Shown here piece by piece: positions 23,605 to 31,690 of a DNA stretch of 64,000 nucleotides (positions are counted from its first letter, which is position 1; each line of letters begins with the position of its first letter). The stretch is taken from positions 1 to 64,000 of the forward strand of contig JAJACH010000002.1 in assembly GCA_022601645.1 (NCBI GenBank), given 5' to 3'. The DNA comes from Chlamydiia bacterium. Its GTDB lineage: Bacteria > Chlamydiota > Chlamydiia > Chlamydiales > Simkaniaceae. The position numbers were made by a program, and so were the translations under genes. The notes below the pieces were generated by a model that was not told where the DNA came from, did no database searches, and saw only the letters and a list, made by a program, of their open reading frames with translations.

Positions 23605-24312
23605 ATGGAATTAACTACAAAAAACAAAGCCCAAACAACGTCCACCCTCATTATTGTAGGTGATATCCAAGATGTGCTTGATGGCACCGCCCACACCACA
23701 TGGGACCTACCCTTAAGCACCATCCAATGCGGACTCGGTGCAGGTCTTTTTAACACCTACTATAGCGACGCCATCGTCATTAATAACACCGCCCACGGTA
23801 CCTACAGAAATACCCTCGGACAAGATCTTAGCACGCAGGAAAACACAACCTTAACAACTCCTTTTTTGGCCTACCTAGACCAAGACCAACTTCCAAGTGC
23901 CACAGCGACACTTACCGCCAAAACACCCATCTCCCTTGATACCCTCTACGAGGCACTTTTAGAATACTGCCCTTACGGCTTTGCCATTGAAGCAAAGGTC
24001 ACCTTCACCCAAATAAACGCTTGCTACCTGATCAAGGCCCCAATCTATAACGAGCCAATCATGGGTCCTAACCTAGACACCTACGTCGCGCGCCACACCT
24101 CACACAAAGAAGAACACGCCCAAATTTTTGGCATCGTCTACGGCCCTACAGCGCCGAAACAGCCTAAGGCGATCTACCAAAACCCGAATGACACAAACTC
24201 GACCCAAAGCCACACCCACATCCATACCGCCTCGCAAACCTTCCACCTTCTTACTCAATCTACCCTAAAACATGCCGAGATCACTCTCTACAAACTCAGC
24301 GCGAATCAATAA
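23605..24312 (+). CDS. possible alpha-acetolactate decarboxylase-like protein (235 aa)
   Basis: Tentative. The order of elements resembles acetolactate decarboxylase: a G-L-G-x-x-x-x-F/L-N block (CGLGAGLFNTYYSDAIVING-like region), TPFLAYLDQ in the middle, AKTPISLDTLYEALLE, then near the C-terminus a His cluster (SHTHIHTASQTFHLL) where the decarboxylase has its HxH...H zinc ligands. The spacing between the His residues is shorter than in the known enzyme. No signal peptide. A TATACT word lies just upstream of the ATG (23588-23603 region), suggesting a short or absent leader. The MFS gene starts 22 bases after it, so they may be co-transcribed. Otherwise unknown. Confidence 0.45.
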   Translation: MELTTKNKAQTTSTLIIVGDIQDVLDGTAHTTWDLPLSTIQCGLGAGLFNTYYSDAIVINNTAHGTYRNTLGQDLSTQENTTLTTPFLAYLDQDQLPSATATLTAKTPISLDTLYEALLEYCPYGFAIEAKVTFTQINACYLIKAPIYNEPIMGPNLDTYVARHTSHKEEHAQIFGIVYGPTAPKQPKAIYQNPNDTNSTQSHTHIHTASQTFHLLTQSTLKHAEITLYKLSANQ

Positions 24313-24333
24313 CCAAGAGACTTGAAGGCGAAC

Positions 24334-25539
24334 ATGACAGCTAACCTTAAACTCCATCTTAAAACATTTTTTCCTGCCTTAATGTTCATTGCAACAATTG
24401 GGCTTGTGACAACTGACATCTATTTACCGTCATTTCCCGCTATTGCAAATCAGTTCGTAACCGAGAATAGCCTGGTCCAACTTTCCTTCTCATTCTATTT
24501 ATTCACATTTAGTCTCTCTCAACTCTTCTATGGCCCGTTTTCTGAAAAACATGGTCGAAAAAAAACTGCTCTCACCGGCATTTTTTTCAGCCTGCTAGGC
24601 ACTCTAGTCTGTATCTTTTCTCCAAATATCACAACTCTACTCATCGGCAGACTCTTGCAAGGAGTGGGACTTGGGGTTGGCCCATCTCTTTACCGGGCAA
24701 TTTTGAGAGATGCATTTACGGGGGATTCTCTCTCGCATGCAGCCTCACTTTTAGCCATCAGCGCTGCAAGCACGATGGCGATTGCCCCAACACTTGGTGG
24801 TTATCTTCAGAGCTTTTTAGGGTGGAGATATAGTTTTGTGTTCCTTTTCTTCTACACCCTCCTTGGAACACTTATGATTTGGAATTGGTTACCAGAAACA
24901 CTCAAACATCCAAACCCCAATGCCACTAAACCAAAGATTGTATACAAAAACTTCTCTCTTTTGCTTAGAAGTCCTATTTTTTTAAGCTATGCCCTCTGTG
25001 GAGGTCTAGCCTCTTCCGGTATATTAGCCTACTTCACTGTTAGTCCCTTTATCTTTCAAGATGCCCTAGGTTTAACTCCTGTTCAATACGGTTGGCTCTC
25101 ATTAACTATTGCAGCAGGGGTGGCGCTTGGGGGATTTTTCAATAGTGCTTTTGTAAAAAGGGTCGGGCGTCATCGAATGCTAGTATATGGAGTAGGATTT
25201 ATGGTGCTTGGAGGAGGCTCCATGGCACTCTTTGCGCTGAGATTCCTCAATACTTGGGTAATCATTATACCCATATTTTTTTACGTCGCGGGAGTTGGCA
25301 TCGTTGCGGGGAATTGTACCGCCGGCGCTCTCCATCATTTCCCTAAAATCGCAGGTTTTGGTGGGGCACTCTTTGGTACGATACAAATTTTCAGTAGTGC
25401 TCTTACAACAACAATTATGGCAGCCTTTCACGACCACACTCAAGTGCCCCTAAGCCTTGTCCTCCTCCTGATCGGGATCGTTTGCTATTTTCTCCAACGT
25501 ATCGGTTATATCAACCATACAAAAGCGGAAAAGCAATAA
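24334..25539 (+). CDS. MFS transporter, Bcr/CflA drug-resistance type (401 aa)
   Basis: Twelve-segment proton antiporter. The first loop has VTTDIYLPSFPAIANQF, typical of Bcr/CflA proteins, then YGPFSEKHGRKKTALTG (MFS motif A), IGRLLQGVGLGVGPSLYRAILRD (motif B/C region with conserved Arg). The second half repeats the pattern more weakly (FVKRVGRHRMLVYG). The start at 24334 (MTANLKL) is preceded by AAGGCG; an in-frame TTG lies at 24322. Members export drugs, sulfonamides or dipeptides; the substrate here is unknown. Confidence 0.88.
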   Translation: MTANLKLHLKTFFPALMFIATIGLVTTDIYLPSFPAIANQFVTENSLVQLSFSFYLFTFSLSQLFYGPFSEKHGRKKTALTGIFFSLLGTLVCIFSPNITTLLIGRLLQGVGLGVGPSLYRAILRDAFTGDSLSHAASLLAISAASTMAIAPTLGGYLQSFLGWRYSFVFLFFYTLLGTLMIWNWLPETLKHPNPNATKPKIVYKNFSLLLRSPIFLSYALCGGLASSGILAYFTVSPFIFQDALGLTPVQYGWLSLTIAAGVALGGFFNSAFVKRVGRHRMLVYGVGFMVLGGGSMALFALRFLNTWVIIIPIFFYVAGVGIVAGNCTAGALHHFPKIAGFGGALFGTIQIFSSALTTTIMAAFHDHTQVPLSLVLLLIGIVCYFLQRIGYINHTKAEKQ

Positions 25540-25606
25540 TCAACTTGCAGCAGACCGCATCAATCCTGTAGACTACCCACTCTTCAAAAAATAACCACGA
25601 GGTCTT

Positions 25607-26260
25607 ATGCATAAACTTATTCCCCTTCTTTGCCTACTCACGTTTTCATTAACCGCAAAACCTTTAATCATCGGTATTTCAGGCGGTAGTGGCTCAGGGA
25701 AAACCACTCTATCAGCCAAAATCCAAGAACAAATCCCAAACGCTGCACTCATCTGCCAAGACTCCTACTATAACGACATTTCCCACCTCACCATTGAAGA
25801 AAGAGCCCAAACAAACTTCGACCATCCCAACTCTCTAGAGTTTTCGATGCTACAAGAACACCTGCAAGCTCTAAAAGGAGGAAACACAGTCGAAATCCCC
25901 ATATACGATTTTCATACACATGCGCGGACCTCCGAAACAGAAGAGGTTCACCCATCAAGTGTCATTATCGTAGAAGGAGCCCATCTCTTAGGCCTACCAG
26001 ATCTTCTTTCCACCTTTGACCTAAAAATCTACGTCGACTGTGACGATGATGAACGCATCCTAAGACGCGTCCAGCGTGACATCGAAGAGCGTGGTCGGGA
26101 CTTCAACTCCGTACACAATCAATACCTCACAACAGTCAAGCCAATGCATGACAGACACATCGCACCCACAAAAAAATACGCTGACATCATCGTTCCAGAA
26201 GGCGGCTACAATGAAAAAGCCCTCGACCTCATCGTCACCTGGATCAAGGCCAACCTCTAG
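25607..26260 (+). CDS. udk: uridine kinase family protein with N-terminal signal peptide (217 aa)
   Basis: ATP/GTP-dependent phosphorylation of uridine and cytidine. The kinase domain is canonical: IIGISGGSGSGKTTLSAKI (P-loop), LICQDSYYND (DxYY substrate loop), NFDHPNSLEF, PIYDFHTHARTSET, IIVEGAHLL and RRVQRDIEERGRDFNSV (LID region). What is odd is the N-terminus MHKLIPLLCLLTFSLTAKPL, a classical Sec signal peptide placed directly before the first beta strand. Normal Udk proteins are cytoplasmic and start close to the P-loop. The ribosome site CGAGG precedes the ATG, and there is no internal methionine that would omit the signal and retain the P-loop. Export into periplasm or host is inferred. 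Confidence 0.88.
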   Translation: MHKLIPLLCLLTFSLTAKPLIIGISGGSGSGKTTLSAKIQEQIPNAALICQDSYYNDISHLTIEERAQTNFDHPNSLEFSMLQEHLQALKGGNTVEIPIYDFHTHARTSETEEVHPSSVIIVEGAHLLGLPDLLSTFDLKIYVDCDDDERILRRVQRDIEERGRDFNSVHNQYLTTVKPMHDRHIAPTKKYADIIVPEGGYNEKALDLIVTWIKANL

Positions 26261-27108
26261 ACTAAACTTGGGCTTTTTAAGAACTTAAGAAAATTGTAAG
26301 TAGGATGAAAGCCCAATAAGCGCTTTGCTTTTTCGATGACATAAACTCTATCTATTGAACGCGGCAATTCCCATCCCCTATTCCGAAAAACCGCAGCACC
26401 TAATGGGTAGAGCTTTTCTATGACATGATCAGCTCTGTAAAAAAGCTCTTCTACATCTGATGCAAGAAAAGGCGTTTGATTTGAAATATTCAAAGCCTCA
26501 AAGCCTTTGATCCCTGATGTGATCGCCAATTTATGTGCTAAAACAACATCCTGAATATCAATGCCCCGGTAGAGGCGATAAATGGCCATCAATCTTTCTT
26601 CTTCGAGAAAACACCTTGAAATTCTCAAACATAAACAAGACAAGGCGCCAAAGCTTGATGCTTTTTTACACAAGTTCTCCGCCGCCAACTTAGTTTCATC
26701 GTAAACATCCCTAGGCTCTGGCGTTAGATCCTCCGTCACCCAAACAGCTTGCTGAGTGGAAACAAGTGCGTGTCCATATATTGAGGTTGAGCTTGAAAAA
26801 ATGAATTGCTCTACTTGATTTTCAAGACAAGCCGCCAATAAATTTTCCGTCCCTTGAACATTGATATCCCAAAAGGTCTTGTCATCATTGATCCCTACAT
26901 GTTTCGCGTGAAGGGCCGCCGTGTGAATGACAACATTTGCACGTTTAATAAGCTCTACAATATCTTTTGATCGAATATCCACAACATGCGTCGTAAACGG
27001 ACCGGGAAGAACATCAACGCCAATCACCGAGTAAATCTTACCAAGCGCCTGAGCAATCGGGCTACCTAGCCACCCAGAAGAACCTGTAACTAGAATCACT
27101 TTGCTCAT
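26257..27108 (-). CDS. NAD(P)-dependent sugar epimerase/dehydratase, extended SDR (283 aa)
   Basis: Extended short-chain dehydrogenase, probably acting on a nucleotide-sugar. N-terminal VILVTGSSGWLGSPIAQAL is the GxxGxxG NAD site; VVIHTAALHA, NVQGTENLLAACLE, FIFSSSTSIYGHAL (Ser/Thr before Tyr) and YDETKLAAENLC (catalytic YxxxK) follow. The C-terminal substrate domain is typical in length. It converges with the uridine kinase gene by a 4-base overlap and has no signal peptide, unlike several neighbours. Confidence 0.88.
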   Translation of the reverse strand: MSKVILVTGSSGWLGSPIAQALGKIYSVIGVDVLPGPFTTHVVDIRSKDIVELIKRANVVIHTAALHAKHVGINDDKTFWDINVQGTENLLAACLENQVEQFIFSSSTSIYGHALVSTQQAVWVTEDLTPEPRDVYDETKLAAENLCKKASSFGALSCLCLRISRCFLEEERLMAIYRLYRGIDIQDVVLAHKLAITSGIKGFEALNISNQTPFLASDVEELFYRADHVIEKLYPLGAAVFRNRGWELPRSIDRVYVIEKAKRLLGFHPTYNFLKFLKSPSLV

Positions 27109-27115
27109 CTACATA

Positions 27116-27727
27116 TTACACTGTGTTACAAAATTGACCAATGCGCTGTTTTAATGGTGGATTTTTTCCGAGCAGCTCTTGCATAGGAAGATCTTTTGGT
27201 AATTGGGTTTCCTGATAATGAAGCATCGCTTCAGTGATAGACTCAGGCCCCTTTACTAATGCATCACCAGCTAGCATCTTTTTTACCCACAAAACGCCTT
27301 CTGTAAGATCCTCAATGAGCTCATCGCTCAGACATTCCACAAAAGGGTGAACCCAATTTTTGACTGGCACACCCAATAGATTCATATTATCTTTCTTGTA
27401 GTGTGTATTAGCTGGGGCTAATGTCACAACAGGAATCCCGTTTATTTTCGCCCACATCATCTCAGCACCCACACCCAATCCTCTGCGTTCACGCGCATCA
27501 ACGAAAACGATATCTGCAAAAAACACTTGAGTCATGTCGCGACCAAAAACCGATTGTTGATCAGTCAGATCGTCAGTACGTTGAGCGGGATTTAAAAACG
27601 TCACCTGATAAGGTGCTAATCCCTCTCTTAACACCTCCTGGTCACTGCAAGTCCAAAAGACCTGACTTTCTTTTTCGTGCTCTTTTTGGATATTCCCGGC
27701 TAAATAAATTGAAATAGATTGATGCAT
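27116..27727 (-). CDS. nucleoside 2-deoxyribosyltransferase-like protein (203 aa)
   Basis: Fold-level assignment. ISIYLAGNI at the N-terminus (strand then Gly-Asn), FLNPAQRTDD, then DIVFVDARERRGLGVGAEMMWAKINGIPVVTLAP, which matches the D-x-R/E...G-x-x-x-E-x-x-x-A pattern of nucleoside 2-deoxyribosyltransferase and related nucleotide N-glycosidases, where the Glu in GAEM would be the nucleophile. The C-terminal 70 residues are helical and not typical of the family. Seven bases separate it from the epimerase gene, so they form an operon. Substrate may be a modified nucleotide. Confidence 0.7.
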   Translation of the reverse strand: MHQSISIYLAGNIQKEHEKESQVFWTCSDQEVLREGLAPYQVTFLNPAQRTDDLTDQQSVFGRDMTQVFFADIVFVDARERRGLGVGAEMMWAKINGIPVVTLAPANTHYKKDNMNLLGVPVKNWVHPFVECLSDELIEDLTEGVLWVKKMLAGDALVKGPESITEAMLHYQETQLPKDLPMQELLGKNPPLKQRIGQFCNTV

Positions 27728-27759
27728 GTCTCACTTCCTAGGTGAATGAAGGACAGAAG

Positions 27760-27887
27760 TTTTTGGGTTTGGGACAAGTTAGTTGGATTAAGTTGCGGGC
27801 GGAACCGCAACTGTTTTTTGGCGGCAGACAGTACTCTAGTACGGCAGAGCCAAAAAATTCCAAATAACGCCGTCCCAAACCCAAAAA
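27760..27887. repeat. 128-base palindromic element with 16-bp terminal inverted repeats beside tRNA-Phe
   Basis: TTTTTGGGTTTGGGAC at 27760-27775 is the perfect reverse complement of 27872-27887. Inside are two more stems: AGTTGCGG/CCGCAACT (27791-27798 with 27805-27812) and TTTTTTGGC/GCCAAAAAA (27814-27822 with 27849-27857), the latter enclosing GTACT/AGTAC. The whole element can fold as a three-way junction. It ends one base before the 3' end of tRNA-Phe and starts 32 bases before the deoxyribosyltransferase gene. It could be a MITE-like element, a processing/termination structure for the tRNA transcript, or a small RNA. No T tract typical of a simple terminator is resolved. Confidence 0.8.
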
Positions 27888-27888
27888 A

Positions 27889-27961
<73 letters not shown>

Positions 27962-28078
27962 ATAAATATAGCTTAGAATACTAGGGCATTTTGGCTTTAT
28001 GAACAAGAGAGAAATATTGACAATTTTTTTTTCTAAGCATAGGCTCATTTTTTTTGTTAAAATTCACAGGAGATTTTG

Positions 28079-28924
28079 ATGCTTAGAGCCCTTTGCCTTT
28101 GCGTGTTGATTGCAGCTCAGACGATGTTGTCAGCTGTAAAGATTTACGACTGTTTTCCTTTTTTAAACGAGCTTGAGTTGTTGGAAGTTCGACTTGAGGA
28201 GCTGTCTCCGTATGTAGACAAGTTTGTAATCATCGAATCGGCAGAAGGTTTCACAGGAAGACCAAAGCCATTTTACTTTGAGGAGAACAAGGAACATTTT
28301 GCGAAATATTTGGACAAGATCATTTATGTGAAGGTCGATGGGCATTATGATACAGAAAGTCCATGGGTAAGGGCTGCCTATCAGCGCAATCAATTGATGC
28401 CGGCTATTAAAGGACTTGCTCCTGATGATATTGTGATTTTCTCGGATTTGGATGAGATCCCCCCACGTGGGCACATGCCATTACTTGACCATACTTTCAA
28501 AGAAACCCATGCAAAGGTCATTCGTTGGAAGCATCAATTTTATCGGTGGTATTTGAATCGACAGGTCCCGACAAACGGAGGAATCTGGTATGGAGCGATC
28601 GCCATACGCTATAAAGACCTTTTGCAGACAACACCTGATCGACTTAGGTCACTTGAGGCTAATCCCACCTCTCCAAGTGCTAAATTTGGTGCTGTCATGG
28701 TCTGGGGTGGCGGCTGGCACTTTACTTCGTGTGGAAGCTACTTCCAGTACCGGGAAAAAATCTTTAACTTTTGTGGGTATTCTGGAGTTGATCCCCATGC
28801 TGATTTCACCTGTCGTGAGCAGGCAGATAAGCATATTCTACGGGCTGTTGATGGGAGTTTTCCCGAATTTGTGAAGAGAAATCTCGACTATTGCATCAAG
28901 ATTGGTCTTGTAGATCCCTATTAG
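28079..28924 (+). CDS. GT17-family glycosyltransferase with signal peptide (281 aa)
   Basis: Second GT17 member. Signal peptide MLRALCLCVLIAAQTMLSAV; then IYDCFPFLNELELLEVRLEEL, KFVIIESAEGFTGRPKPF, APDDIVIFSDLDEIPPRG (DxD) and GGGWHFTSCGSYFQYREKI, all positionally equivalent to the gene at 19307-20155. The two differ enough to suggest an old duplication or separate acquisition. ATG at 28079 follows AGGAG by 6 bases; a TTG at 28076 is also in frame. Its 3' end overlaps the tsp gene by 4 bases (convergent). Export implies action on envelope or host glycans. Confidence 0.85.
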   Translation: MLRALCLCVLIAAQTMLSAVKIYDCFPFLNELELLEVRLEELSPYVDKFVIIESAEGFTGRPKPFYFEENKEHFAKYLDKIIYVKVDGHYDTESPWVRAAYQRNQLMPAIKGLAPDDIVIFSDLDEIPPRGHMPLLDHTFKETHAKVIRWKHQFYRWYLNRQVPTNGGIWYGAIAIRYKDLLQTTPDRLRSLEANPTSPSAKFGAVMVWGGGWHFTSCGSYFQYREKIFNFCGYSGVDPHADFTCREQADKHILRAVDGSFPEFVKRNLDYCIKIGLVDPY

Positions 28925-30723
28925 GGGGTAAGAGATAACATATCTTCGATGATGTGGACGGCCTCCTTCATTTGGAGGTCGTCAATACCGTGGTTCTCAA
29001 GGCGTTTTTGCGGCGAATAACCACGTATGACTTTGAGGTAGTGTTGGAAGTTTTTGTTGTTTTTCAGCCTCATTTGGCTGTTTTTCTTCAACTGAGGAAT
29101 CATTTTGCGGTAAGTTGATTCTCGCGGTTTAAGGTAGGGAATGTAAGGGCTTTTAGCGGTCGCTTCGACCGATTCTAGGTGATCACTTGAAAGAGGGAAT
29201 TGATGGAAACGCTCGCCTACGTTGTAAGGATCAAGATGCGTTGGCACATGGATATCAGCATGGACTCCCTCGATTTGAGTTGAGCGACCAGATGCTGTGT
29301 AGTATCGGCCAATGGTCACGGTATAGAAAACGCGCGCTTTTGCCTCGGTCACGGTTTGGTATTGCATGGTGCCCTTCCCATAGGTCCGTTCATCGCCAAC
29401 AACGACGGCAACACCATGGTCTTGGAGCGCTTGGGCCATAAGCTCTGAGGCTGAGGCGGAAAGTTTTGAGGTGAGGACAACAAGAGGCCCGGTATAAATT
29501 TGGCGCCCATCTAGGTCTCTGGTGTAGCGAATTTCCCCGTTGGAGTATTTGGAGATGACGACGACCCCTTTTGCAATGAAAAGTCCCGAGACTTTAACGG
29601 CTTGATGGAGAAACCCTCCTGTATTATCGCGAAGGTCGAGGACCATTCCGTATAGTTCACCTTTTTCCTTTAGTCCATTAATCGCTGCTCGCACATCTTT
29701 TAAGAGGCTAATATTTCCAGAATTATCATAGAAGGCTGGAAGTGTCACTTTGGCAATATAACCGTCACCAAAGGGAACGGCTGAGGCTTGAACTCTCTCT
29801 TGATGCATGACAATTTTTTCACGCCTGAGTGTGACGTTAACTTCTGACTCATTGCGCAATAAGGTGAGTTTGACTTTCGTGCCAACTTTCCCCTTAAGAC
29901 GTGAGAGAAGCTCTTCGTAGCTACTAGATTCTACGCTGTAATCATCGATACTGATAATCACATCCCCTTTTTGAATGGCATGACTTTTTGCCGCAGGTCC
30001 ACCTTCCACGAGATCTACAATAGCAATGCCCTCAACTTTTTCTTGCAAGACAATGCCTATCCCCTCGAGCTCTTTGTGTAATGAGAGGCGAAATTCCGCT
30101 GCTTCTTCTGGGGTATAATAGATAGTATGTGCATCTAATGAGCGCGCTAAAGCCTTTAATATATGGACGGTGCGATTATGATCTGTTTGCTCTAAGTAAG
30201 GTAACTCGACACGTCGAAGGCGTTTTTCAAATAATTCGTAGTTAACCGTTTTTTTGGAAAGTGACTCAGCCAAGTGACGGTGGATACGACCCGCTAGTTG
30301 ATATTCTGAATTTGCATAGTGATTATAAGGTTTATATTTGAGGCTATAGTCGACCCCCTCTTTAAGATGCTCCCGAATCTGACGGTTGCGCCTAACGGCG
30401 TGAGCGCAAAGCGCGGCTAGCTCGTCGTACTTGGGGTACTGATCTTTGTAGTAGTGATCAATGACTGACTGGATTTCTCTTTCCGAAAGAGAAAAATATG
30501 GGGCTACTTCGTCGTGTAAAAGATAATTTTTGTCGGGATCAAAGGCTTCAATATATAGCTTGAAGGATCGACGTACTGTCTTTGCGTCAAGGGTCTTATT
30601 TTCAACATGATATGAGAATATTTCCCGCATCGTGCGCCTCACATCAGACTGGTTTAGCTCGGTCTGTTTACCGAAAGTTAGTGAAGAAATCGCTAAAAAG
30701 AGACCGAAAATTACACGATGCAT
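28921..30723 (-). CDS. tsp: tail-specific protease Tsp, S41 family, with PDZ domain (600 aa)
   Basis: Exported serine protease. Signal peptide MHRVIFGLFLAISSLTFGK; a helical N-terminal domain (residues about 20-205, including FDPDKNYLL as in Tsp/Prc); a PDZ domain (GIGIVLQEKVEGIAIVDLVEG, KGDVIISIDDYS); and the S41 core LYGMVLDLRDNTGGFLHQAV. The catalytic Ser is in KLSASASELMAQAL and the Lys in RTYGKGTMQYQT, giving the Ser-Lys dyad. Location beside the rpsL operon is the same as tsp in Chlamydia, where Tsp is distinct from CPAF. Divergent from rpsL with 107 bases between. Confidence 0.93.
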   Translation of the reverse strand: MHRVIFGLFLAISSLTFGKQTELNQSDVRRTMREIFSYHVENKTLDAKTVRRSFKLYIEAFDPDKNYLLHDEVAPYFSLSEREIQSVIDHYYKDQYPKYDELAALCAHAVRRNRQIREHLKEGVDYSLKYKPYNHYANSEYQLAGRIHRHLAESLSKKTVNYELFEKRLRRVELPYLEQTDHNRTVHILKALARSLDAHTIYYTPEEAAEFRLSLHKELEGIGIVLQEKVEGIAIVDLVEGGPAAKSHAIQKGDVIISIDDYSVESSSYEELLSRLKGKVGTKVKLTLLRNESEVNVTLRREKIVMHQERVQASAVPFGDGYIAKVTLPAFYDNSGNISLLKDVRAAINGLKEKGELYGMVLDLRDNTGGFLHQAVKVSGLFIAKGVVVISKYSNGEIRYTRDLDGRQIYTGPLVVLTSKLSASASELMAQALQDHGVAVVVGDERTYGKGTMQYQTVTEAKARVFYTVTIGRYYTASGRSTQIEGVHADIHVPTHLDPYNVGERFHQFPLSSDHLESVEATAKSPYIPYLKPRESTYRKMIPQLKKNSQMRLKNNKNFQHYLKVIRGYSPQKRLENHGIDDLQMKEAVHIIEDMLSLTP

Positions 30724-30767
30724 AGCACGCCACCCCCTAAGGCGGACTATAAGGGTTCAATCTTTAA

Positions 30768-30796
30768 TTGCAAATAATAGGAAAGGGCATTATGAT
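30768..30796 (+). promoter_or_regulatory. sigma-70-type promoter for the str operon
   Basis: TTGCAA at 30768-30773 and TATGAT at 30791-30796, separated by exactly 17 bases, sit about 35 bases before rpsL. A GAAGGAAGAG ribosome site follows at about 30821-30830. Confidence 0.6.
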
Positions 30797-30830
30797 ACTT
30801 CCATAACTGAATTTTTTTTGAAGGAAGAGT

Positions 30831-31202
30831 ATGCCCACAGTCAACCAGCTGGTACGTAAACCGCGGAAATCTAAGACGAAACGTAAAAAATCTCCTGCAC
30901 TCATGAAATGCCCACAAAGACGTGGCGTGTGCCTGCAAGTGAAGACAAAAACACCGAAAAAGCCGAACTCAGCGCTAAGAAAAGTTGCTTGGGTCCGCCT
31001 ATCTAATGGACAGGAAGTCATTGCCTACATTGGCGGTGAGGGCCACAACCTTCAAGAACACAGCATTGTGCTCGTTCGCGGCGGCCGGGTAAAGGATTTA
31101 CCTGGTGTCCGTTATCACATCGTACGGGGCGCTCTTGACTGCGCAGCCGTCAAAGATAGAAAGCAATCAAGATCGAAATATGGCGCGAAGAAGCCCAAGT
31201 AA
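30831..31202 (+). CDS. rpsL: 30S ribosomal protein S12 (123 aa)
   Basis: Decoding-centre protein. [55 protein letters not shown] and [25 protein letters not shown] (split motif) are canonical. The lysine in TPKKPNS that governs streptomycin sensitivity is present, so no classical resistance substitution is seen there. First gene of rpsL-rpsG-fusA-rpsJ. Confidence 0.98.
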   Translation: MPTVNQLVRKPRKSKTKRKKSPALMKCPQRRGVCLQVKTKTPKKPNSALRKVAWVRLSNGQEVIAYIGGEGHNLQEHSIVLVRGGRVKDLPGVRYHIVRGALDCAAVKDRKQSRSKYGAKKPK

Positions 31203-31212
31203 GAGGAGATAA

Positions 31213-31686
31213 ATGTCTAGAAGAAGACGTGCGATTAAGAGAAAAATCCTACCTGACCCAATCTATAACAGTCTAGTCATAGAAAAGTTTATCAACCGCG
31301 TCATGCTTGACGGGAAGAAATCTGTTGCTAGAAAGCTGGTATACGGTGCTTTAGAAAAATTTGCAGAAAAAATTGGCACAGATGATGCATCCGCAGCCTT
31401 CGAAGAAGCACTCGAGAAGGCAATGCCCTCTCTTGAGGTTAAATCACGCAGAATCGGTGGCGCAACCTATCAGGTGCCTGTCGAAATTCCCCAGCATCGT
31501 CGCTACTCAATGGCCATGATGTGGGTGATCAAACACGCAAGAGACAAGGTCGGTCGCGATATGATCGATGGACTCTCTATGGAACTTGCTGATTGTTACA
31601 ACAATCAGGGAACGACAATCAAAAAGAAAGACGAAACACACCGCATGGCAGAAGCTAACAAAGCATTCGCCCACTATAAATGGTAG
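31213..31686 (+). CDS. rpsG: 30S ribosomal protein S7 (157 aa)
   Basis: Binds the 3' major domain of 16S r[44 protein letters not shown] and [21 protein letters not shown] are typical. Preceded by AAGAGGAGA. It sits 10 bases after rpsL and 4 bases before fusA. Confidence 0.98.
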   Translation: MSRRRRAIKRKILPDPIYNSLVIEKFINRVMLDGKKSVARKLVYGALEKFAEKIGTDDASAAFEEALEKAMPSLEVKSRRIGGATYQVPVEIPQHRRYSMAMMWVIKHARDKVGRDMIDGLSMELADCYNNQGTTIKKKDETHRMAEANKAFAHYKW

Positions 31687-31690
31687 AACT

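Noticed and set aside
31568-31690. Upstream extension of fusA
   Set aside because: Lies inside rpsG; the start at 31691 matches the EF-G N-terminus.
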